The notes beneath the pieces were generated by a model, which did no database searches, was not told where the DNA came from, and was given only the letters and a program-made list of their open reading frames with translations. Positions 1-8,080 of a stretch of 64,000 nt of DNA are shown in pieces. Position 1 is the stretch's first letter, and each line of letters begins with the position of its first letter. Source of the stretch: Marmoricola sp. URHB0036 (GTDB taxonomy: Bacteria > Actinomycetota > Actinomycetes > Propionibacteriales > Nocardioidaceae); NCBI RefSeq assembly GCF_000426045.1, contig NZ_KE384490.1:62001-126000 (forward strand), written 5' to 3'. The position numbers and the translations under genes were made by a program.

Positions 1-2163
1 GATCTGTGGGTTCAGTGCGCTGATGCTGCCGTAGAAATCTGGCTCGGTCTGCTCGACCTGCGCCAGGAGGTGGGAGATGCCCTCCGGCGTGGTGAAGGAG
101 TGGTCAAGCAGCATTTCGTTCGGCAGGACGCTTCGGTAGTAGAACGTCTCGGCGTCAATTCCGGCGAAGGTGCCGTAGAACGCTGCCGAGTAGGTAGCGA
201 AGTTGCGGTTGATGAAGCCACTCCGTACGAGCTCGCGCGCTAGCTCGGACGGCAAGGCCTCCACGTGCTCATCGAAGGTCTTGCCATCTGAATCCTTAAT
301 CTCTTCTTCCTTAGCGAGCTCGGAGTAGTCGGCACCGCGCAAGGCGTCGATCTCGGCGTCCAGTTCCTTGATGCGCTTTTCCTGCGCCTGGGATAGTGTG
401 TCGCTCCACGTCTCCTGGTCCATGCCGTCACTGAACGCGTGCTTCAGTTCTTGGGCGTTCCACGTCACGACATCGGTGATGGCGTCGTCGTTCGTGTCCC
501 GGGCTTGGACGGTTATCGCCTGGTGCTCTGCGACCTTCTGCCAGAACAGCGGAGTGCGCGCGGTGTCCGCTGTGAAGGTGTCATTCCCCACGTGCAGGGC
601 GATGGCGTGTTTGGGGTAGCTCGGCTTCACGGCCAGGTTCGCGGCAGCGACGACCATGCGTCCGAGTCGATCGGCGACTGGACTGGTGTTTCGTTGCCGA
701 GCAACGTGATCCGCGGCTGCCGACTTCTGTGCCTGGCGCGCACTGACTGCCGCGCGGACCATTTGTCGATGTTTCTGATCGAGACTATCCAGCGTGCTTT
801 CTCGCGCGGGTACTGCCTCGAAGTCGGCGAGATGGAAGTTCTTGTACGCGACCAGTGCGAACAGGCGATCGCCCGTGATCTCGGGTGCTGGCTTCTTTAC
901 CCACAACAGGTGCTCGGCATAGACCACGAACTCATTCAGGATGTTCAGCATCAACCGCATGTCCGTTGTGTGCCGAGCAACCAAGGACAACAACCCTCGC
1001 GACACGGTTCCCTCGGGGACGTCGCGCTTCCGCATTTCGTGGTCCAGGACGTCACGGGCGTTCCGGTGGGAAAGGAACGGCACCATCGGAATGACGACGT
1101 CGAAGAACTTGGTTCGGTTCGCCCTCTCGGCCATCGAGCCACGGACGGCGCGGCTTGGATCCTCGCCGAAGGCGCTTGGTTGGATTGCCGTCACCTCCTG
1201 ATGGGACATGGCCTTGTCATCGGGGGCATCCGAGGAGCCGTCAGTGTCTGCGGACTCTGTCTCGCCGAGTCGCTCGAAAAGACTGTCCTTGATTGCGTAG
1301 ATGAAGCACAGCTGCCTCTTGTCGGACTTCTTCACTCGGCGAGGCGAGGCGTTGAGGATCGTGTTGAGCTCGCGGAGCGAGTCGAAGATCTCCGGGTCGT
1401 CGAACCGGTCCAGGTCCTCGAAGATGACGTAGTCCTCTCGACCTCCGTCGAAGTACGTCACCAACTCGTCCAGGTAGGCGTCGAAGTAGGTGTCTTCGCG
1501 TTCCTTGAGCGTGATCGAAGCGCCGGCCGTCGACAGGCCGGTGATGATGCGGCTACCGAGCGCCATCCGCGCCGCCCATGCCGCCAGGGTCGTAAGGACG
1601 ACGAACAGCAGCCACGCTGCGATCCGTGTCGAGGTGGTCTCTTGGTGCGCGGTTCCGGCTATGTGGGGCAGCCAGCCCGTCAGCATGAGTAACGGAAGGA
1701 CGACCGCCACGGCGGCCGCAGCCTGCCCGAGAGCTTTCCACGGGTTCAGGGGATCGGTGCGGGCGAAACGGGAGGAGCGCAGATCGGCGGGCTTGGTCCG
1801 ATAGATGAGCTGCTTGACCAGTTCCTTCTGGATCCGATTCGTGAGTCCCTCGTCGTCACGGTCCGGGCCGAGTGTGGTGATACTGACGCGCAGGGTGCGA
1901 TCCCGATGCTTCTCCTCGAATTTGTCCAACACACTGGACTTCCCGGTGCCGTAGCGCCCGGTGAGCGCAATGTTCCTGTTCTTGGGGTCGGAGACGGCCG
2001 CTTCTAGGTGCGCGACATAGTTGCCGTGCTGGTCGGCTTGAAAAGTTGCAGCCAAGGACTGAAGTTTGTGTGCGGGGTCGTTTCCAGTCTGACCGTCGGC
2101 CCTGTTGTCGCGGGAAGCAATTGTCTGCTGTGTGGTGATGTCGGGATCTGACACTGCGACCAT
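1..2163 (-). CDS. YobI/KAP-like membrane P-loop NTPase (3' end off window)
   Basis: An open frame of 721 codons starts with ATG at 2163 and runs off the left edge. It has a Walker A motif GRYGTGKSS at about residues 69-77 and a Walker B-like VIFEDLDRF at about 246-254. Between them are two hydrophobic segments, about residues 147-163 and 180-200. A P-loop split from Walker B by a membrane hairpin is the hallmark of KAP/YobI-type NTPases, which sit at the inner membrane and recur in accessory and defence loci. The region after Walker B is soluble and helical. The molecular role is unknown; a defence function is inferred only from its family and its place on a mobile element. Confidence 0.75.
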   Translation of the reverse strand, partial: MVAVSDPDITTQQTIASRDNRADGQTGNDPAHKLQSLAATFQADQHGNYVAHLEAAVSDPKNRNIALTGRYGTGKSSVLDKFEEKHRDRTLRVSITTLGPDRDDEGLTNRIQKELVKQLIYRTKPADLRSSRFARTDPLNPWKALGQAAAAVAVVLPLLMLTGWLPHIAGTAHQETTSTRIAAWLLFVVLTTLAAWAARMALGSRIITGLSTAGASITLKEREDTYFDAYLDELVTYFDGGREDYVIFEDLDRFDDPEIFDSLRELNTILNASPRRVKKSDKRQLCFIYAIKDSLFERLGETESADTDGSSDAPDDKAMSHQEVTAIQPSAFGEDPSRAVRGSMAERANRTKFFDVVIPMVPFLSHRNARDVLDHEMRKRDVPEGTVSRGLLSLVARHTTDMRLMLNILNEFVVYAEHLLWVKKPAPEITGDRLFALVAYKNFHLADFEAVPARESTLDSLDQKHRQMVRAAVSARQAQKSAAADHVARQRNTSPVADRLGRMVVAAANLAVKPSYPKHAIALHVGNDTFTADTARTPLFWQKVAEHQAITVQARDTNDDAITDVVTWNAQELKHAFSDGMDQETWSDTLSQAQEKRIKELDAEIDALRGADYSELAKEEEIKDSDGKTFDEHVEALPSELARELVRSGFINRNFATYSAAFYGTFAGIDAETFYYRSVLPNEMLLDHSFTTPEGISHLLAQVEQTEPDFYGSISALNPQI

Positions 2164-2372
2164 GCCTCTCAGTTAGGGGTGCTCGACAATCACTCTGCCC
2201 GACCAACCTGACAAACGGCGGTTTGTTTCCACGCATGTGGTGGCGAACACCCGCGTGACTGCTCCTGCTCGAGCCGGTATTTGAGCTCGAGGATTGTGTC
2301 GGCGGGGTCCTCCATAGTGACGGTGAGGCGGCCCGCGATGGGCGGATGGCTGTATTCAGAATGGAGATACGA

Positions 2373-2555
2373 ATGAACGAGGATCAATGGGGAGCAGTGA
2401 TCGGGCTCGGTCTTGCGATCGGCCTGGTTGCTGTCGCCCGTCAATTGGCGCGTAGTCAGGGCGCGGCGCTCGGGCTGAGTCCGGCCCAGGCCCAGGCGCT
2501 GGTCGCGATCAGCGCCTCGGCGGTACTGGCCGGCTACGAAGCGCTGCAGGCTTAG
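2373..2555 (+). CDS. Small predicted membrane protein
   Basis: This short gene encodes about 60 residues. The start at 2373 is chosen because a GGAG ribosome site lies six bases upstream; upstream in-frame ATGs at 2346 and 2361 lack this. A short acidic N-terminus is followed by a hydrophobic stretch rich in Gly, Leu, Ala and Val (about residues 8-22), then an amphipathic Ala-rich tail. It ends two bases before the DUF3892 gene, so the two are probably co-transcribed. I recognise no family; the function is unknown. Confidence 0.55.
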   Translation: MNEDQWGAVIGLGLAIGLVAVARQLARSQGAALGLSPAQAQALVAISASAVLAGYEALQA

Positions 2556-2557
2556 TC

Positions 2558-2833
2558 ATGGCTGTGTACATCCAGGCCATCCACATGGAGCCCTCCAATG
2601 CCTCTGACCACGAGCACATTGGCGCTGTGCAATGGCTGGAGTCGGGCAAGCAGCAGATCGGCTACTCCAACACCGACCAGATGGTGACGTTCATCAATCA
2701 AGGCGGCGACGTCCGCGTGGCCGATCAGCAAGGCGAGGTACACGTCGGCGTCGTCAACGCATCGCCGCCCTATCTCCGGACGCATGCTGACGGTCGCTGG
2801 ACGGACAACTTGCTGTCTCTGCCTCGCTACTGA
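2558..2833 (+). CDS. DUF3892 domain protein
   Basis: This 91-residue protein fits the small DUF3892 family along its whole length. Visible traits are the N-terminal IxAIHMxP strand, an HEHIGAVxW block, a QMVTFINxGGDVxVxD core and the C-terminal VNASPPYLRTHADGxWTDNLLSLPRY signature. The biochemical role of the family is unknown. It starts two bases after the upstream small membrane-protein gene, which suggests translational coupling. Its place on the mobile element marks it as accessory cargo. Confidence 0.85.
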   Translation: MAVYIQAIHMEPSNASDHEHIGAVQWLESGKQQIGYSNTDQMVTFINQGGDVRVADQQGEVHVGVVNASPPYLRTHADGRWTDNLLSLPRY

Positions 2834-3048
2834 CTCGCATAGCCTGCCTCATCGCTTACCCCGGCTTGATAACTATTCAACCGATCCTGGGCTGCGGTCC
2901 CCGCAAAGTTGCTAAGCCTCAGCTCGTGATCCTTGAGCACCCGGATGGCGTTGGGCAGGTCGAAGTTCATGACGGGCAGAACTGTGTTGAACAGCACGAT
3001 GCTTCCTGGGTCAGCGACCTTGGTTCGGCGGGGAGGTTGATTGTCCAC
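2827..3048 (-). CDS. Hypothetical small protein (weak call)
   Basis: A 73-codon frame starts with GTG at 3048 and has a GAAGG sequence about ten bases upstream. It ends inside the 3' end of the convergent DUF3892 gene, overlapping by seven bases. Composition is protein-like (mixed polar and hydrophobic, no long Arg/Pro runs as in shadow frames). I recognise no family and the coding status is uncertain. Confidence 0.3.
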   Translation of the reverse strand: MDNQPPRRTKVADPGSIVLFNTVLPVMNFDLPNAIRVLKDHELRLSNFAGTAAQDRLNSYQAGVSDEAGYASQ

Positions 3049-3256
3049 CCAGTGCCTTCGCTCTTCCCGTCTGGCACGTTGCGTCTTGCAGTCGCCCTCG
3101 GGGGGTCCGCGACGTCATGCAGGAGCGCCCGGAGTTGGGTGCGTCACGTCCTTTGGGCCGCTCAGGCTTTGCGCGGTGGTCGGCCTGGGTTGTGGCTTTC
3201 GCGGAACGCCTTGATCTCGCCCCACCGCGTCGGTGTGTGACCCTCCGGCCAGCGCG

Positions 3257-4378
3257 TTAGCCGCCGGTCGATGCCTGCTTCTGATGCTTGCCCTTGTTTC
3301 GGCGCAGGGTGGCGCTAACGGTCCAGTCGATAACTTTGCTGATTTTTGGAATGAGGTAAATCGCGACAAGCACGAGAATCCAGTCCAGCCATGCCGGCAG
3401 GCCGACCAAGAAGTCGTAGGCCGTTCTGGCCATGAAGTCGGCTGGGGTCGGTAGGTCGTCGGGGTCGATCGTGAGTGTCTCTTCGACTGTGACGTTTGCT
3501 GGCCTCGCGGTGATGAGAGACGGTCCTCCGCCGTTGCCGAGGAGCACCAGTCCCGGTTCGTAGGTGACTGGCCAGCCGAAGGTGATAGGCGTGGTTACGG
3601 TCGGGCGCTTGAGCTTGACCTCGGCCGTAGTTGCGTCAGCGATTCGCTTGACGCCCCCCGAGGGATGTTGAAAGTTGCGCAGGTCCTTGAATTCGCCTAC
3701 TTGAATGACCTGCGAGTGCCCTCCGATGCGGATGTCGACTTCTTGGGTCTTGGAGGGCTTGGCATTGTCTGAGCCTTGGTCGAGCGTGACTGCTACCAAG
3801 AGGGTTCGCCAGTCCGCGGCCCGTAGGTAGGGCCGCAGTCCGTAGTTGCCGAACGTGAGGGCGGCCGTGCCGTTGTTTGGGGCGTGCCGCGCGATGTAGG
3901 ACGCTCGCCTTCGAAGGGCCGTGTCGGGCACGCTCGCCTTCGTGATCTGCATTAGGTGTCCTGTTGACCAAATGGCTACCTGCTGAGCCGCGGCCTCCAA
4001 GTCGTCTGACACGAGCTGCGTGCCAGGTGGGGTTGAGTGGACGAGCCAGAGCGCGGTGACTACGCCGTGGAGACCGGGGGTGTTGGGTTGCCCGATCTCC
4101 CAACTCTGTTCTGAACGCAAGCCAGAAGGGTCCAAGCGGTATACCGGGATGACTTCCTTGCTACGCAGGCGGATTTCGTACTGCCCGGCGTGCACGCGCT
4201 GGCCTTGCACGTAGACGACGTCCCGGTCCCCAAGAAATTGTCGCGACTGAAATGAGGCACCTAGAGGGTCCGGGGGAGAGTCGGCGGCACTTGCTGACGC
4301 TGGAAGGGCTCCCATTGCGAGGGGGATGCCGAGGAGCGAACCTGCAGCTGTCTTGATGATCCGGGTGAGTCTCTGCAA
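3257..4378 (-). CDS. Secreted, C-terminally membrane-anchored protein, thioester-domain-like
   Basis: About 373 residues from a TTG start at 4378. That start is preferred because CCTCCCC on the plus strand (4387-4393) gives a GGGGAGG ribosome site eight bases upstream and the N-terminus becomes a clean signal peptide (basic IIKT, hydrophobic core, ASASA cleavage region). A single C-terminal membrane helix (WILVLVAIYLIPKI) and a basic tail follow, so the body should be extracellular. The central AAAQQVAIWSTGH segment resembles the Gln-containing helix of surface thioester (TQXA/Cys-Gln) domains, but I see no partner cysteine in the mature part. The family call is tentative; secretion and anchoring are well supported. 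Confidence 0.6.
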   Translation of the reverse strand: MQRLTRIIKTAAGSLLGIPLAMGALPASASAADSPPDPLGASFQSRQFLGDRDVVYVQGQRVHAGQYEIRLRSKEVIPVYRLDPSGLRSEQSWEIGQPNTPGLHGVVTALWLVHSTPPGTQLVSDDLEAAAQQVAIWSTGHLMQITKASVPDTALRRRASYIARHAPNNGTAALTFGNYGLRPYLRAADWRTLLVAVTLDQGSDNAKPSKTQEVDIRIGGHSQVIQVGEFKDLRNFQHPSGGVKRIADATTAEVKLKRPTVTTPITFGWPVTYEPGLVLLGNGGGPSLITARPANVTVEETLTIDPDDLPTPADFMARTAYDFLVGLPAWLDWILVLVAIYLIPKISKVIDWTVSATLRRNKGKHQKQASTGG

Positions 4379-4686
4379 TCTCTTAACCTCCCCGCCTCCG
4401 GTGTTGTTGCGGGCCGCTATCCGCCAGTCCAGGGAGGCGGATATAGCCAGAATGCATGACCACACCGTGCACACGCGTGTTGGTCTCATCTGCTGGTGGA
4501 TCACGAGTAGGGCCCGCTCTGCGGGTCCCCTGTTGCCGTTCCGCCTGGGGACCTGCGGCCTGTACAGGCGGTGGACGCAACTCTGGACGCCCTAGCTGGG
4601 CAACACTCTCCGCCGCGCGGCCCAGCGCCTTTTGGACCCGCCACGCTGTGTGGGTCTTTCCGCCGCGATCGCCGGCACTCGTGCTG
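4379..4686. other. Intergenic stretch without a convincing gene
   Basis: This lies between the secreted-protein gene and the pentapeptide-repeat gene, both on the minus strand. It carries the ribosome site of the former (plus-strand CCTCCCC at 4387-4393). Short frames on both strands are Arg/Pro-rich and look like chance frames. I see no hairpin terminator or clear promoter. Confidence 0.5.
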
Positions 4687-5160
4687 CTATCCGCTGCTAC
4701 AGGCCGAAGTCGAGTTGGGCACCTCGTCTGGCAGTCCAACCGTTCCGGAGGTAGTCGCAGCAGTCAGGTCAGCGCCGGTCAGGATGGCGCCTGTGAGGTC
4801 AGCTCGATCGAGGTGCGCGCCACGAAGGCAGGCACCGCGCAGAATGGCCCCGCCCAGGTCGGCACCACAAAGCTTGGCGCCTGCGAGCCTCGCGTCAGTC
4901 AGATCGGCGCCGTGCATATCGGGGCCGCTTGTGCCGGCGCGCTCGGAGCCGATTGCGCACTGATCGACTCTGTGCGGGCTGACCAGCCCGAGGGTGGTAG
5001 CGCATAGCCCGCCGGCTATGAACAGAAGGAGCGCCAGGAGGAGCAGCCAGAGGGGGCTGGGTAAGGAGCGTGTCCGCGTTAAGGCGCTCCCTGGGTCCGC
5101 GGCTGCTCGGCCGCTATCCAACTCCACATTGGAAGCGCTACACCTCCTTTGAGGCGTCAT
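4687..5160 (-). CDS. Membrane-anchored pentapeptide-repeat protein
   Basis: A 157-residue protein. Residues 1-35 are polar, residues about 36-58 form one hydrophobic helix (LWLLLLALLLFIAGG), and residues about 78-135 are pentapeptide repeats of the A(D/K/H)LxG type (ADLTD, AKLCG, ADLGG, AHLDR, ADLTG). Such repeats fold as a right-handed quadrilateral beta-helix. The short stack of about ten pentapeptides is too small to mimic DNA as Qnr proteins do; the role is unknown. The ATG at 5160 has a poor ribosome site, while a strong AAAGGAGG lies inside the frame near codons 4-6, so the true start may be a GTG about 12 codons in. Confidence 0.75.
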   Translation of the reverse strand: MTPQRRCSASNVELDSGRAAADPGSALTRTRSLPSPLWLLLLALLLFIAGGLCATTLGLVSPHRVDQCAIGSERAGTSGPDMHGADLTDARLAGAKLCGADLGGAILRGACLRGAHLDRADLTGAILTGADLTAATTSGTVGLPDEVPNSTSACSSG

Positions 5161-5175
5161 TGGGTAGGCACGCCG

Positions 5176-5204
5176 TGTTCAGTTCGCGGATTTCGCAATA
5201 GGAT
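5176..5204 (+). promoter_or_regulatory. Possible promoter for the 5240-6571 gene pair
   Basis: TAGGAT at 5199-5204 is a good actinobacterial -10 box. The -35 candidate TGTTCA (5176-5181) is weak but spaced 17 bases away. It sits 35 bases upstream of the start at 5240. Confidence 0.35.
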
Positions 5205-5239
5205 GACCGTGCATCAATGACGTAGGTCAAGGTGAAGCT

Positions 5240-5467
5240 ATGCGACTGCCGCTTTTGCTCATAGGCATTGGGGTTGCGTCTGCATGGCTTCCCGACCGCG
5301 GAGACCCGCGCAGGGCTGGCGAAAGTGATGCCACGGCGCCTAGGTTCTGCCCCCAGAAAGGCTGCGGCCTGGCGCTCTTCAAGGAAGATGACGAGTACGT
5401 CTGTGACGGCGGGCACGTGCACTCCTGGGACGACGCCGCGCGCGAACTTGTGCTCGTGGACGACTGA
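5240..5467 (+). CDS. Small zinc-ribbon-like protein
   Basis: This 75-residue protein starts with ATG behind an AAGGTGAAG ribosome site. Residues about 37-62 carry CPxxxCG, then xYxCDGGHxHSW: three Cys and two His spaced as in a compact zinc ribbon or treble clef. The first 18 residues are hydrophobic and could be a short membrane segment or part of the fold. The stop is directly followed by the start of the next gene, so the two are very likely co-translated. I recognise no named family. Confidence 0.6.
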   Translation: MRLPLLLIGIGVASAWLPDRGDPRRAGESDATAPRFCPQKGCGLALFKEDDEYVCDGGHVHSWDDAARELVLVDD

Positions 5468-5470
5468 GTG

Positions 5471-6571
5471 ATGCCCGGGTTTTCGCCAGTCGACGCTGCC
5501 GTGTCTTCGAGCGCCAGTGTTGGAAAATACTTCGCCGTCACCAACGCCATTCCATCTGCACTTCTTGTGGTTTATGTCTGGCTTCTGCTCTCGGTTGGGG
5601 CCTGGCGTGGTCCCATCGATGTCGGACGTCTTGCGCCTGCCCTGCACGGATTCGGATGGCAAGACCTCGCGTGGTTCATTGCGGCGTCCCTTGTCGTCGC
5701 ACTCCTTATCCACCCACTGCAATTTGTCTTTACGCAGGTCTTGGAAGGCTATTGGGGCGTGAGTCGCCTCGGTCGAGCCTTGGCACTTGCCCAAGTCAAG
5801 CGTCACCACCGGAACGCCGTGAGCTTGAGAAAGGCCCGCGACTGTTCGTACCAAGATTGGGTTGTGAGAGGGGAGCGCTTGGCGAACGCGACAGATACCG
5901 CGCCCGTCGCCCCCAGAGGAGAAGACTGGGCGCGAAGGGAAAAGCGTGCGCGCCGCGCCTTGGCGCGTCCAGGTGGCCGAGTGATGCTGCCTGCCTACTT
6001 GGCACAACAAGCTTACGAAAGACAGCTTCGTTCGTACCCAGCGAAGCTCTACCGAGTCATGCCTACCCGACTCGGAAATGTGCTGCGCCGATCGGAAGAC
6101 GAAGCGGGTACCCAGTACGGGCTCGAGACTGTAGTCATCGCCCCGCACCTGAGCTTGATCGCGGATCCAAGCCACTACGCATATGTAGAAGACCGACAAA
6201 AAGCCATGGATCTAGCGATCACGATGTGCCTAGTGGGCGCGCTCGCTACGGCGATAACCGCAGTGCTCTTCTCTGACGACGGGCTCTGGTGCCTCTTCGC
6301 ATTGGTCCCGTTCGCACTCGCGTACGCGTCCTATCTGGGGGTCGTAGCTTCGGCCGCCTCCTACAACGTTGCGATCGAAACGGTTACGGACCTTTCGCGC
6401 TTCGCGCTATACGACGCCCTGCACGTGACGCCCCCCACCACAGGCGGCGAAGAATTCGACACGGCGCGTGAGCTCATGGCTCTGCTGAAGGGCGAGCGAT
6501 CACCCGGAATCACGTTTGCGCAACGAGAGGTGGAGCCGGACAACGACGGAGAGGTCACCGCAATCGACTAG
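5471..6571 (+). CDS. Four-helix membrane protein of unknown function
   Basis: About 366 residues. Two hydrophobic helices lie near the N-terminus (about 26-46 and 68-90). A charged soluble middle domain of about 145 residues follows, rich in Arg/Lys with an RLGNxLRRxEDEAGxxYGLE segment. Two more helices (about 238-258 and 264-290) precede an acidic C-terminal tail. ATG 5471 is preceded by an in-frame GTG at 5468 that touches the stop of the zinc-ribbon gene, so the two form a coupled pair. The architecture (paired helices around a cytosolic sensor-like domain) is compatible with a membrane effector, but no family is recognised and no function is claimed. Confidence 0.65.
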   Translation: MPGFSPVDAAVSSSASVGKYFAVTNAIPSALLVVYVWLLLSVGAWRGPIDVGRLAPALHGFGWQDLAWFIAASLVVALLIHPLQFVFTQVLEGYWGVSRLGRALALAQVKRHHRNAVSLRKARDCSYQDWVVRGERLANATDTAPVAPRGEDWARREKRARRALARPGGRVMLPAYLAQQAYERQLRSYPAKLYRVMPTRLGNVLRRSEDEAGTQYGLETVVIAPHLSLIADPSHYAYVEDRQKAMDLAITMCLVGALATAITAVLFSDDGLWCLFALVPFALAYASYLGVVASAASYNVAIETVTDLSRFALYDALHVTPPTTGGEEFDTARELMALLKGERSPGITFAQREVEPDNDGEVTAID

Positions 6572-6684
6572 CGGTCAGCTACGGGGAGTCGGACCCAAGG
6601 CAGAGCGCCATGAGATCCGCAGTGCTGCACCCGCTGCCGTCTCTCTGCCAACTCGCGTCTTTTCGCCGCGGATGACCAAGATCC

Positions 6685-7599
6685 TCAGCTCGCGTGATGC
6701 TGAACGACGTTGAGCACGTTGCCATCGGGAGCGCGGACGAAGAAGCGTGTCACGCCCCAGGCCTCGGTTGTCAGGGGATGCACGATCTCGTACCCACGAT
6801 CCTGTGCTTGGCGGTAGGCGGCCTCGACGTCATCGACCATGACCGAGACCACGGGGTCCACGGGCGCGGTGGCATCGCTGGTCATCACCTGAAGCGTCGC
6901 CCTGGTTACTGGTGACGTGTGGCGGGCCACCCAGCCCAGGTTGAACTCCTCTTCGGCTAAACCGAGGTAGTCGCTGTAGAAGCTCCTGGAGGCTGGGAGG
7001 TCGGGTACCTGGAGGTCGGCGATGATCTGCATGACGCGGATATGCGACGGGTTGGCACTCCCAGCTGGGCCGGTTTGGCCTGAGGTCCGCTCCGACTCGG
7101 CGCCCAGGACGTGGATCCAGCGCGGATCCTGCTGGCCAGACCGGCGCTCGAGTTCGCACACCAGCGGTTGCGGGCGGCTCGCCATCCGGCGCAGGCACTC
7201 CTCGACCTGGCCCCGGTCGGTGAACCCGTGCAACCGCTCGGTGCGAGTGCGCAGCTCACCCGGCGCCTGCGCGCCGCGGAGCAGCAGCACCGTGAGCAGC
7301 GCCCGCTCGTCGGGCTCGAGGGCGAGATGCTCGTCGAGGGTCTGGTGGTACTTCAGCGTCCGGCGCCCGGTATCGGACCACACGATCCGCAGCAGCCCGC
7401 GTTCCTTAAGCGACTTCGCGGTCCGCTCGACGGTCCGCTGGTCGAGGTCGGTGACGGGGTCGCGGCTGCTCGTCTGGTTGCACGCCGACACCAGTGCGTT
7501 CGCGGAGAGGGGATAGGTGGCGGGCACGGTCACCTGCTTCTCCAGCAGGCTGCCAAGGATGCGCTGGTCAGTCGCATCGAGGACGGGAAGTTCTCTCAC
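6685..7599 (-). CDS. YceH (DUF480) - VOC/glyoxalase fusion protein
   Basis: A 304-residue protein from GTG 7599. Residues 1 to about 165 match the YceH/DUF480 family: an RILGSLLEKQ N-terminus, YPLSANALVSACNQxxSRDPV, and a second winged-helix part with RGAQxPGELRTRTERLHxF. Residues about 188-304 form a vicinal-oxygen-chelate domain: DLPASRSFYSDYLGL, then VDDVEAAYRQAQDRG and APDGNVLNVVQH. YceH normally ends near residue 200 without this domain. The fusion suggests a two-winged-helix protein with a ligand-binding or antibiotic-binding module; specificity is unknown. No frameshift is visible across the junction. Confidence 0.85.
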   Translation of the reverse strand: MRELPVLDATDQRILGSLLEKQVTVPATYPLSANALVSACNQTSSRDPVTDLDQRTVERTAKSLKERGLLRIVWSDTGRRTLKYHQTLDEHLALEPDERALLTVLLLRGAQAPGELRTRTERLHGFTDRGQVEECLRRMASRPQPLVCELERRSGQQDPRWIHVLGAESERTSGQTGPAGSANPSHIRVMQIIADLQVPDLPASRSFYSDYLGLAEEEFNLGWVARHTSPVTRATLQVMTSDATAPVDPVVSVMVDDVEAAYRQAQDRGYEIVHPLTTEAWGVTRFFVRAPDGNVLNVVQHHAS

Positions 7600-8080
7600 G
7601 TCACGACCCTAGGCCTGCCTTGGCACGAGCGCGGATTGAGCAGCGTCCTTTCACCGCTTGTAGGACGCGCCGGAGTAACCGGATCTCTCGATGCGTGGGC
7701 GGGTGACACACGAGCCCAGCAGGGGTATCTGTTGGCGCGTAGGTTTCGAGTTGGTCAGTGCGAGCCCGGGGCTCGAGTCTGCGCCCGTACCTGGCGACCG
7801 GGGTCGGAGTGCCCAAACTTCCAAACCGCTATGTACAAGCCGGGCCGCGAAGGTCGATGGTCGAGCGTAGGCACCGAAACGTTCCCAATCGAAAGCCTGC
7901 GCGTGCTCAGGTGCGCAGCATGCGAGCCCAGAACGACGTCCCAGTCTTCGTTGTAGGGGGAAACATGGAACCCGCTAGGTCTCCGCAGGATAGCCAGCGT
8001 CGAGCCGACATCTCGATGACAGGTGTGGCGTGGAACGCCGGATTGTCGCCTTCGCGGTCCGCGTTCGTCGGGGGCGCACC
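7600..8080. other. Intergenic stretch between divergent genes
   Basis: This 480-base gap separates the YceH-VOC gene (minus) and the DUF4386 gene (plus) and must hold both promoters. Frames on each strand are short, overlapping and compositionally unlike the neighbours. I can support no gene, repeat or structured RNA here. Confidence 0.5.

Noticed and set aside
439-1692. A 417-codon plus-strand frame
   Set aside because: The opposite strand carries an uninterrupted P-loop NTPase frame with Walker motifs and membrane helices through the same bases.
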